NCBI GenBank assembly: GCA_027314465.1
Contig: DAHVAU010000001.1
Span: forward strand, 1-8,277
DNA from: Microcaldota archaeon
GTDB taxonomy: Archaea > Micrarchaeota > Micrarchaeia > Micrarchaeales > CABMGC01
Reading direction: 5' to 3'
Length of the DNA stretch: 8,277 nucleotides
Position numbers and translations under genes: made by a program. Below, one piece after another: positions 1-4,950 of the stretch (its first letter is position 1; each line of letters opens with the position of its first letter). The notes beneath the pieces were generated by a model that was not told the origin of the DNA, ran no database searches, and was given only the letters and a program-made list of their open reading frames with translations.

Positions 1-552
1 ACCGAGGTAGACCCATTCAAGGCTCTTGAGGCCAGCATGGACGGATTCGATGTCATGACTATGGACGGCGCAGCAAAGATCGGAGACATATTCATCACTG
101 CGACAGGAGACATCGATGTGATAACGGCAAGGCACATGGAGATGATGAAGGACGGCGCCATAGTGTGCAACACTGGGCACTTCGATGTTGAGGTGGACGT
201 CAAGGCCCTGGCTGAGATGGCAGTGAAGAAGAGGAAGATACGCACATATCTTGATGAGTATACGCTCAAGAACGGCAGGAAGGTATTTCTCCTGGCCGAG
301 GGAAGGCTTGTGAACCTCGGTGCCGCAGAAGGGCATCCCAGCGAGGTCATGGACCTTAGCTTCTGCAACCAGGCCCTGGGCGCGCAGTATATCGTAGAGA
401 ACAAGGGAAAGCTGCAGCGCAAGGTGCTCAAGGTGCCCGATGAGATAGACGAGCGCATAGCCAGGATAAAGCTAAGGGCCCTTGGCATAGACATAGACTC
501 GCTGAGCGCAAAGCAGAAGAAGTACATGAGCCAGTGGGAGTACGGAACCTGA
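1..552 (+). CDS. ahcY: S-adenosylhomocysteine hydrolase, C-terminal 183 residues (5' end outside window)
   Basis: Cytosolic, NAD-dependent enzyme that splits S-adenosylhomocysteine into adenosine and homocysteine, keeping methyltransferases free of product inhibition. The frame is open from base 1 (TEVDPFKALEA...) to the TGA at 550-552, so the N-terminal catalytic part is missing only because the window starts here. Visible family signatures are the second half of the NAD-binding Rossmann domain (GDIFITATGDIDVI, then CNTGHFDVEVD), the LVNLGAAEGHPSEVMDLSF block, and the C-terminal VPDEIDERIARIKLRALGI stretch. It ends in SQWEYGT, typical of the short prokaryotic form that lacks the KPDHYRY tail of animal enzymes. 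No frameshift or lost motif is seen. It converges on bud32, with 190 bases between the two stops in which I see no gene and no T-rich terminator. Identification is firm. Confidence 0.97.
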   Translation, partial: TEVDPFKALEASMDGFDVMTMDGAAKIGDIFITATGDIDVITARHMEMMKDGAIVCNTGHFDVEVDVKALAEMAVKKRKIRTYLDEYTLKNGRKVFLLAEGRLVNLGAAEGHPSEVMDLSFCNQALGAQYIVENKGKLQRKVLKVPDEIDERIARIKLRALGIDIDSLSAKQKKYMSQWEYGT

Positions 553-742
553 TGCGCGCGTGCCTGTGCAGACTTACCATTCATCGCAGCAGGCCTAGGC
601 TTGCAGAAGGCATCGCGCCTCCTGAACAGTATGCGCGCCAGTGTATCCAATACCCCAAATTGCGGATTGCGCTTTGGCTGGCACGGGCATTGGAGAGAGC
701 TAGCAACGAACTAATAGAAATAGATAGCATGAGCTGCGCTCT

Positions 743-1339
743 CTATTCTAGAGCCCTGGACTGGTATCTGCCGCGCTCCTCTATCCCTTCCAGCCTTCGC
801 AGTGTCTCAGCGCTCCCGGATGCTGTCCTGGCGTAGGCCCTAGTAAAGCCGCCGTACAGTCTCTTTGCGAGCTGCCTTTTCATGAGAAGTATGTCCAGAG
901 CCTTTTCCTCAGGCCCGCTGGTTATCTCGGACAGGCCGAAGTCTATGATGCACAGCCTGCCAGAACCCTCTATTATAATGTTGGCTGGGGTGAAGTCGCC
1001 GTGGCTTATGCCTGCATTGTGCAGCGCGCCGAGCAATGCGCCGGCGCTAGCCGCAGTGCGCGCGCTTATACGCACATCCTTCATGAGCTTCCCATCCACT
1101 TTCTCCATGCATATGGATGCCCGGCCCACGCCCACAAGCATTGGCGCGCGTATGCCGTGCGCCAGTGCGCGCGACATTATCTTCGCCTCCTTTTTCGTCC
1201 TGGAGCTGCGAAGCTGCATGTCCAGCTCTGCTACACGGTAGGCCTTAGGGTTTCTGAGCTTGAGAATAACCTTTATTCCGGCTATCCTCGTCTCGTACAC
1301 TATCGCCTCTGCGCCCCTTGCGATCTCCTTCGCGCTCAC
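743..1339 (-). CDS. bud32: Bud32/PRPK-type small kinase-ATPase of the KEOPS complex
   Basis: Small 'piD261' kinase of KEOPS; it partners Kae1 in making the t6A37 modification of ANN-decoding tRNAs, acting mainly as an ATPase. At 198 residues it is a minimal stand-alone family member. It shows a glycine-loop-like start (ARGAEAIVYE, residues 7-16), catalytic Lys27 in VILKLRNPKAYR, the LRSSRTKKEA helix with Glu51, the catalytic loop HGDFTPANI (His113-Asp115, Asn120) and the metal-binding IDFGLS (Asp133). It ends with the family's EGIEERGRY tail. The GTG start at 1337-1339 overlaps the kae1 stop in a GTGA tetranucleotide and follows a GAGGTG ribosome binding site by 5 bases, so translation is probably coupled to kae1. 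The frame stays open further upstream, but that part lies inside kae1 and has no family similarity. Separate kae1 and bud32 genes are common; some archaea fuse them. Confidence 0.96.
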   Translation of the reverse strand: MSAKEIARGAEAIVYETRIAGIKVILKLRNPKAYRVAELDMQLRSSRTKKEAKIMSRALAHGIRAPMLVGVGRASICMEKVDGKLMKDVRISARTAASAGALLGALHNAGISHGDFTPANIIIEGSGRLCIIDFGLSEITSGPEEKALDILLMKRQLAKRLYGGFTRAYARTASGSAETLRRLEGIEERGRYQSRALE

Positions 1340-2322
1340 TGGAACACCTCTGCGCGCTCCGCCCTGTACCTCTGCTCTATGGTGCAGTCCTTGAGGGCCG
1401 TGCGCACTGCGGCATTGAGCATGCGCTCGGCCACGAACGCTATCATCGCTCCGTTGTCCGCATTGAACTCGTTTGCAGCGTAACCGAACCTGGCCCCGTG
1501 CTCTGAGGCCACAGACTGGAGCATCCATCTTAGCCTTGCGCTCTGCGCCACGCCCCCGCAGACGCACAGCTCCTTGCTGCTGGTCATCAGCATGGCGCGC
1601 TCTGTTGCCTCGCAGAGCATGGAGAACGCCGTCTCCCTTATGGAGAAGCACACATCCTCCCTCGGGTGGCTGCCTATCGCCTTGATGGAATGGGTCAGCA
1701 GCCCGGTGAAGGAGAAGTCCATGCCCTTAACAGTGTATGGCATCTGGATATAGCGGCCGTTGGCAGCGACTTTCTCAACGCTTGATCCCCATGCCGGATC
1801 GAGCCCGAGGTGCCTTGCGAATGAGTCGAACATGTTTCCTACCCCTATATCAAACGTCTCCCCGAGCACCGAATAGTGCAGCCTGTCTGCGTTAGTGTGG
1901 TCCAGCACCTTTAGTATCTGGGAGTTTCCGCCGCTAACGTAAAGCACGAGGGGATCCCTTAGCCCTGACATCGATCGCGCTATCTCTATATGGCCTATTG
2001 CGTGGTTGACAGGCGCTATGGGGACGTGCAGCTTAGAAGCGATGGTCTTGGCCACGATCTGCCCTACCTGCAGGCACGTGCCTATCCCCGGGCCCTTCGT
2101 ATATCCGACTCCCTCCACATCCCTGATATCTATGCCTGCCTTGCCCAGCGCCGCGCTTACAACCGCGTTCGCGCTCTGGATATGATGCTGCGCAACATTG
2201 CGCGGAACCATTCCTGTAGTACTTATCCCGTACATGGACTTCTCGTTGGCAAGCACCTTCCCTCTGTCAACTACCCCCACTCCGAAAGTGTGCGCGCTGC
2301 TCTCCACTCCGAGGACTAGCAT
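1336..2322 (-). CDS. kae1: Kae1/TsaD-family tRNA N6-threonylcarbamoyladenosine transferase
   Basis: Catalytic subunit of KEOPS; transfers the threonylcarbamoyl group from TC-AMP to A37 of tRNAs. The 328-residue ASKHA-fold protein has the full family set: LGVESSAHT at the N-terminus, GMVPRNVAQHH (residues 37-47), metal ligands His107 and His111 in NHAIGHIE, the nucleotide loop YVSGGNSQ (128-135), CGGVAQSARLRWM (255-267), and ADNGAMIA (288-295) whose Asp289 is the expected third metal ligand. It closes with IEQRYRAERAEV, the usual C-terminus. ATG at 2320-2322 is chosen because the conserved LGVESS begins right after it, a GGAG lies 5 bases upstream, and the TATA box at 2350-2363 predicts transcription starting near 2331. 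An in-frame TTG at 2347-2349 sits too close to that TATA box. It forms a two-gene unit with bud32 (4-base overlap). The other KEOPS subunits (Pcc1, Cgi121) are not in the window. Confidence 0.97.
   Translation of the reverse strand: MLVLGVESSAHTFGVGVVDRGKVLANEKSMYGISTTGMVPRNVAQHHIQSANAVVSAALGKAGIDIRDVEGVGYTKGPGIGTCLQVGQIVAKTIASKLHVPIAPVNHAIGHIEIARSMSGLRDPLVLYVSGGNSQILKVLDHTNADRLHYSVLGETFDIGVGNMFDSFARHLGLDPAWGSSVEKVAANGRYIQMPYTVKGMDFSFTGLLTHSIKAIGSHPREDVCFSIRETAFSMLCEATERAMLMTSSKELCVCGGVAQSARLRWMLQSVASEHGARFGYAANEFNADNGAMIAFVAERMLNAAVRTALKDCTIEQRYRAERAEVFQ
1345..1350 (-). promoter_or_regulatory. Ribosome binding site of bud32
   Basis: On the minus strand GAGGTG lies 5 bases before the GTG start of bud32 and inside the last codons of kae1. 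It is a strong match to an archaeal anti-Shine-Dalgarno and fixes the GTG at 1337-1339 as the start. Confidence 0.75.
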
Positions 2323-2349
2323 CTTAGCTCCGATATTGTTTAACTTCAA

Positions 2350-2363
2350 GTAAATATAAATAT
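2350..2363. promoter_or_regulatory. Shared, near-symmetrical TATA box for divergent kae1 and HAD genes
   Basis: The A/T tract TAAATATAAATATG reads as a TATA-like box on both strands (ATATTTATATTTA on the minus strand). Its centre near 2357 is 25 bases from the TTG of the rightward gene, predicting a leaderless transcript, and 35 bases from the ATG of kae1, predicting a leader of about 9 bases with GGAG in it. No second A/T-rich box exists between the two genes (59 bases start to start). Spacing and symmetry are seen directly; use in both directions is inferred. Confidence 0.6.
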
Positions 2364-2381
2364 GAGGCAGCGGCAGTATTA

Positions 2382-2996
2382 TTGATTCGTGTGGCCATTA
2401 GGAAGCGGGTTGCGCTTGACGTCGATTTCACCGTGGCGGACATAGGCAGCGTGATGCTCAGGCTGCACAATATGTCGGTTTCCGGCAGCTACAAGACTGA
2501 TGATATCGTCGACTGGCACTGGGAATCAGTTAACATGACTTCAGAGCAGTTCGTCGATACGTACGTAAAGGCATGGAATGAGCACACGCGCGACATACCC
2601 ATTACTATGGACGTATCGCTGCTTAGGAGTGCACAGCAGTTCTATGACATAGAATTGGTTACAAGCCGGAAGAACTCGAAGGGATTCGAGGACACGGTGG
2701 ATGCCCTGAAAGAGTGGATGAAGCTCAATGGGATAGGGGATGTGCCTCTTGTGCTGAGCAATGCGCACGAGCACAAGTCCAGCCTTGATTACGACTTCTT
2801 CGTGGACGACTCCCCTGCACTCGCAAGAGCCATGTCGGAGAGCGCCGAGAAGGGTAAGGTGCTTTTTGTCATAGACGCGCCGTACAACAGGGACGTGAAG
2901 GATTCTGAGAATGTCCTCAGGGTCAGAAATGCGAATGATGCACTGATCAGACTTGCCGCCATGGCTAATGGACGCTCAGTCCCTGAGCATGAATGA
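2382..2996 (+). CDS. HAD-superfamily phosphatase, NT5C (5'(3')-deoxyribonucleotidase)-like
   Basis: Predicted cytosolic Mg-dependent phosphohydrolase; the nearest family appears to be NT5C/5'-nucleotidase-like HAD proteins, so a nucleotide or other small phosphate ester is the likely substrate, unproven. HAD motif I is ALDVDFTVAD (nucleophile Asp13, acid/base Asp15), motif II is LVTSRKN (Thr94), the motif III lysine is in HKSS (Lys132), and motif IV is FFVDDSP (Asp142-Asp143). The stretch LFVIDAPYNRDV resembles the 'PYN' segment after motif IV in NT5C proteins. The cap (about residues 20-85) lies between motifs I and II. Length is 204 residues from TTG at 2382, which is 25 bases from the TATA centre and fits a leaderless mRNA; GTG at 2391 is the alternative and also keeps motif I. 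No ATG precedes motif I. Its last 21 bases overlap the 3' end of trpS on the other strand. Confidence 0.85.
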   Translation: MIRVAIRKRVALDVDFTVADIGSVMLRLHNMSVSGSYKTDDIVDWHWESVNMTSEQFVDTYVKAWNEHTRDIPITMDVSLLRSAQQFYDIELVTSRKNSKGFEDTVDALKEWMKLNGIGDVPLVLSNAHEHKSSLDYDFFVDDSPALARAMSESAEKGKVLFVIDAPYNRDVKDSENVLRVRNANDALIRLAAMANGRSVPEHE

Positions 2997-4061
2997 CTCG
3001 AGGTCGATCTTTTCCTTCCTCCTGGCGTGCTGCTCAAGGAACCTGTTTATCTTCATTGCAAGGTCCTTCTTGTGCTCCCCTGCAAGCAGTGTGCCCTTGC
3101 GCTCGCCGTTGAGTATGTCATTTAGCTTGCTGTCGTCAGGCTCGAATATGTAACGGTTGTACTGGCAGACAGCGCACTTGCTAGGATCGCCCCCGAGCTC
3201 CTTCTGAAGCTGCGCGCTTGACTGCTGGCCGGTTATCGCCCTGTTGACCTTCTTTGTCACGACCTGTGGGCTGTCGTCAAGATATATCGTGTTGTCCGGA
3301 TCGCTGGAGGACATCTTGGCACCCCCCTTGAGCGAGGGCAGGAATGAGGAGTGCATTATCGCTGGCTTGTAGTATCCGAGCTTGTCTATGGCGTTTCTTG
3401 CAACCCTGAAGTGTACGTCCTGATCCACGCCAAGGGGTATGAGGCAGGGAACGTTCTTGCCCTGCTGCACTGATTTTAGGAACGCCGGCACAGCCTGCAT
3501 GCTGGTGTAGAATATCTTGCCTATGTTCGCGTCATTCTCCCATCCAAACGCGTCTTTTATTATGGAGAAGTGTATGTGCTTCGATACCCTTACTGCCTGC
3601 TTGTACAGCGCGCCCGCATATTCTGTGGTTAGAAACATCTTTGTCTTCTCTGGCCTGAACCCCAGCGCAGCTATGTTGAGCGCATCGGCATATGCGAGCT
3701 CCTTTGTCCTATCCAGTGTCAGCCTCGGATCCTTGCCTGACAGGAACTTCTCCTCGTCAGGTATCTCTATGAGCACCTCTGCCCCGAACCTTTCCTGCAG
3801 CCACTGAGCCATTATGAATGGGAGGAGATGGGCTATTGTCATCCCGCCCGAAGGAGCTATTCCAGTGTATACGTAGAACTTGTTTCCCTTCTCGTACTCG
3901 TCAAGGAGCCAGTTTAGGTCCCTATGGGCGAAGAATATGCCGCGCCTGAGCATGAAGTGGAGATCGCCCGCATCTTTTCTGATCCTCTCGCTGAGCTTTG
4001 CATCTATGGGGGCTATGCCGAACTTCTTCATTAGGTCTTCGTAGTTCACATCGCCCTCCAC
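2976..4061 (-). CDS. trpS: Tryptophanyl-tRNA synthetase, archaeal/eukaryotic type
   Basis: Class Ic synthetase that attaches tryptophan to tRNA-Trp in the cytosol. Archaeal/eukaryotic-type landmarks are RRGIFFAHRDLNWLLDEYEKG (residues 40-59), YTGIAPSGGMTIAHLLPF with the HIGH-equivalent TIAH at 75-78, IPLGVDQDVHFRVAR (208-222), and the KMSKS loop as GAKMSSSDPDN (247-257). Both signature loops are present, so it should be active, though the HIGH motif departs from the HxGH usual in this clade. The coordinates use the first ordinary start, GTG at 4059-4061 (361 residues). However, the upstream codons in the same frame read YKVDAYS before VEGDVNYEDL, matching the conserved KVTPWDVEG-type N-terminus of archaeal TrpRS. 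The true start is therefore probably upstream, perhaps CTG at 4092-4094, since no ATG, GTG or TTG lies between there and the in-frame stop. The gene converges on the HAD gene with a 21-base overlap. Confidence 0.95.
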   Translation of the reverse strand: MEGDVNYEDLMKKFGIAPIDAKLSERIRKDAGDLHFMLRRGIFFAHRDLNWLLDEYEKGNKFYVYTGIAPSGGMTIAHLLPFIMAQWLQERFGAEVLIEIPDEEKFLSGKDPRLTLDRTKELAYADALNIAALGFRPEKTKMFLTTEYAGALYKQAVRVSKHIHFSIIKDAFGWENDANIGKIFYTSMQAVPAFLKSVQQGKNVPCLIPLGVDQDVHFRVARNAIDKLGYYKPAIMHSSFLPSLKGGAKMSSSDPDNTIYLDDSPQVVTKKVNRAITGQQSSAQLQKELGGDPSKCAVCQYNRYIFEPDDSKLNDILNGERKGTLLAGEHKKDLAMKINRFLEQHARRKEKIDLESFMLRD

Positions 4062-4110
4062 GGAGTATGCGTCTACCTTGTAGTCCTGATGCAGGGAATC
4101 ACGTTGGATT

Positions 4111-4120
4111 TTTATATAGG
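4111..4120 (-). promoter_or_regulatory. TATA box of trpS
   Basis: Minus strand CCTATATAAA followed by AATCC is a good archaeal TATA box. Centred near 4115, it predicts transcription starting about 4088-4091, upstream of the conserved YKVDAYSVEG codons and 27-30 bases before the GTG at 4061. There is no ribosome binding site before that GTG. Confidence 0.6.
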
Positions 4121-4128
4121 GCTACGAA

Positions 4129-4138
4129 GTAATAAAAA
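4129..4138 (+). promoter_or_regulatory. Possible TATA box of the tRNA-Gly gene
   Basis: GTAATAAAAA lies 26-35 bases before the first base of the tRNA (4164), the spacing expected for an archaeal tRNA promoter with a very short 5' leader. The match is loose and a second A/T patch (ATATAAT, 4153-4159) is too close to serve. It would fire away from the trpS promoter. Confidence 0.4.
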
Positions 4139-4163
4139 CAGTCCGTGCCAAGATATAATCCGC

Positions 4164-4236
4164 GCGATCGTAGTCTAGCCTGGTAGGACTTTGCCCCTCC
4201 AAGGCAAAAACCCGGGTTCAAATCCCGGCGATCGCA
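4164..4236 (+). tRNA. tRNA-Gly (anticodon UCC)
   Basis: A full cloverleaf can be drawn. The acceptor stem is GCGATCG with CGATCGC (7 perfect pairs), positions 8-9 are TA, and the D stem is GTCT/GGAC with loop AGCCTGGTA including G18-G19. The anticodon stem is TTGCC/GGCAA with loop CCTCCAA, the variable region is AAAC, and the T stem is CCGGG/CCCGG with loop TTCAAAT. The discriminator is A4236 and no CCA is encoded. The anticodon at 4198-4200 is TCC, reading GGA and probably other GGN codons; C35, C36 and A73 agree with glycine. The base before the anticodon (4197) is C, not the near-universal U33. No intron. The gene stands alone between trpS and an unrecognised minus-strand gene. Confidence 0.95.
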
Positions 4237-4244
4237 TCTTGAAT

Positions 4245-4595
4245 TCACTCCCTACGCACAGCACTGCGCAGCTCATGCGCGCTCTTTGGCTTTCCCAGCG
4301 CACTATGCACGCTGCGTAGAACCCCTGCAGCCAGTTCCATCATTCGCGCACTGCGCCTCGCATCGAACACTGCGCACACGCCGTGCAGGCCATTGCCTAT
4401 GTCCACATGGCTAAGAGAGTATCCGTGCCTGCGCAGCATGTCTATGTCGCTTGCGCCAAGAACATGCACTTCGTAGAAGAGCTTGCCTGTAGCCTCCGTG
4501 TAGATCGTACCCCTTGTACGCAGCTCGTCCAGTACTTTCTGGGGAAGCCCGGATTGGCGCACAGCTGCACGATCGGCAATGCTTATTCTAATCAA
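4245..4595 (-). CDS. Uncharacterised 116-residue protein
   Basis: I do not recognise this protein. It is basic and soluble-looking, with no signal peptide, membrane segment or cysteine pair. The middle (about residues 34-76: GKLFYEVHVLGASDIDMLRRHG then VDIGNGLHGVCAVFDA) looks like alternating strands and one helix, followed by a long helix (about 79-100) and a basic tail. Coding is supported by GC-rich codon use like the flanking housekeeping genes and a plausible folded pattern, not by a known motif. The TTG at 4593-4595 is the only usable start: an in-frame TAG lies directly before it and the first internal ATG is at residue 53. A weak TATA-like TACTTAAG (4630-4637, minus strand) lies about 38 bases upstream. 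It ends 8 bases from the tRNA on the opposite strand. An overlapping plus-strand frame is weaker and treated as a shadow. Confidence 0.6.
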   Translation of the reverse strand: MIRISIADRAAVRQSGLPQKVLDELRTRGTIYTEATGKLFYEVHVLGASDIDMLRRHGYSLSHVDIGNGLHGVCAVFDARRSARMMELAAGVLRSVHSALGKPKSAHELRSAVRRE

Positions 4596-4654
4596 CTATA
4601 CCCACAGACTAACCTGGCACAATGAGATTCTTAAGTATTGTGCATCGCAGCATG

Positions 4655-4669
4655 TGTGATCCTGGCTTT
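4655..4669 (+). repeat. Left copy of 15-base direct repeat TGTGATCCTGGCTTT
   Basis: An exact, same-orientation copy lies at 6085-6099, so the pair brackets the RelA/SpoT-domain gene and most of the A/T-rich DNA. The match stops at both ends (G before, G after here; T before, T after there). Confidence 0.8.
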
Positions 4670-4720
4670 GCCAGTCTAATCTAAAACTGTCGGATTTTGG
4701 CCGCTGTGGCTATAAGTTTG

Positions 4721-4733
4721 CCGGAATAATGCC
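4721..4733 (+). repeat. CCGGAATAATGCC element, left member of a repeat family
   Basis: Shares CGGAATAATGCC exactly with 6056-6067 on the other side of the RelA/SpoT-domain gene; a shorter relative, TGTCGGATTTTGGCC, lies at 4688-4702. Confidence 0.6.
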
Positions 4734-4816
4734 TAAAGTATTGAAAAACCCTATTTTCCAATAAAACCAGCAGATTTGATTTGTAGGAAACGGGAGGGGT
4801 AAAAAGAGTTTACTTT

Positions 4817-4834
4817 CATAATTATGGAATTATG
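4817..4834. repeat. Inverted repeat CATAATT-ATGG-AATTATG
   Basis: Perfect 7-base arms around a 4-base loop, about 115 bases upstream of the RelA/SpoT-domain start. Could be an operator or only a by-product of A/T richness. Confidence 0.4.
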
Positions 4835-4847
4835 CAACGTACCTGCT

Positions 4848-4950
4848 ACCGCGCAAAATAAAAATCAGGTAGTAAAAATACTTGTTTGCCGTCGATATAC
4901 AAACCGCGCAGATAAAGATTTAAATACTAATTGTTTTATATAGATATTAT
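4848..4950 (+). repeat. Imperfect tandem duplication of about 50 bases containing the promoter
   Basis: Two successive blocks (4848-4902 and 4903-4950) both start with ACCGCGCA and then share, in the same order, ATAAA, AATACT, a TTGTTT-like word and GATAT, with gaps between. The second block contains the TATA box and start codon of the RelA/SpoT-domain gene. Alignment is by eye. Confidence 0.4.
4919..4926 (+). promoter_or_regulatory. TATA box of the RelA/SpoT-domain gene
   Basis: TTTAAATA centred near 4922 lies 26-27 bases before the ATG at 4949, exactly the archaeal TATA-to-start distance, so the mRNA is probably leaderless. There is no ribosome binding site before the ATG, which agrees. 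So although the gene looks bacterial in descent, its promoter looks archaeal. Confidence 0.65.

Larger units (their letters stand above)
4596..4948. other. Gene-free AT-rich spacer, left side of the RelA/SpoT-domain island
   Basis: I see no protein or RNA gene in these 353 bases. They hold the left copy of a 15-base direct repeat (4655-4669), whose second half forms a small hairpin CTGGC-TTT-GCCAG (4662-4674). They also hold a TGTCGGA element (4688-4694), a CCGGAATAATGCC element (4721-4733), a perfect 7-base inverted repeat CATAATT/AATTATG (4817-4834), an imperfect duplication (4848-4950) and the promoter of the next gene. From about 4680 the base composition turns clearly A/T-rich, unlike the GC-rich genes to the left. 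Confidence 0.7.

Noticed and set aside
553..742. Possible small RNA between ahcY and bud32
   Set aside because: I looked for box C/D motifs and strong hairpins; only a partial TGATG, a CTGA and a weak 7-base inverted repeat with a 37-base loop were found.
534..836. 100-residue plus-strand frame after ahcY
   Set aside because: It starts inside ahcY and ends inside bud32, has no recognisable domain, and looks like a chance frame in GC-rich DNA.
743..1651. Longer reading of the bud32 frame (302 residues)
   Set aside because: The extra upstream part lies inside kae1, is low-complexity Arg/Gly-rich sequence without kinase similarity, and a GTG with a good ribosome binding site starts exactly where Bud32 similarity begins.
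2320..2349. TTG at 2347-2349 as the start of kae1
   Set aside because: It touches the TATA box, and the family similarity begins at the ATG at 2322, which has GGAG ahead of it.
4196..4202. Reading the tRNA anticodon as CCU (Arg) or CUC (Glu) by shifting the loop
   Set aside because: The five perfect stem pairs fix a 7-base loop with TCC at positions 34-36; any shift breaks the stem or the loop length.
4383..4625. 80-residue plus-strand frame overlapping the 116-residue gene
   Set aside because: Opposite-strand shadow without motifs; the minus-strand frame has the more protein-like pattern.
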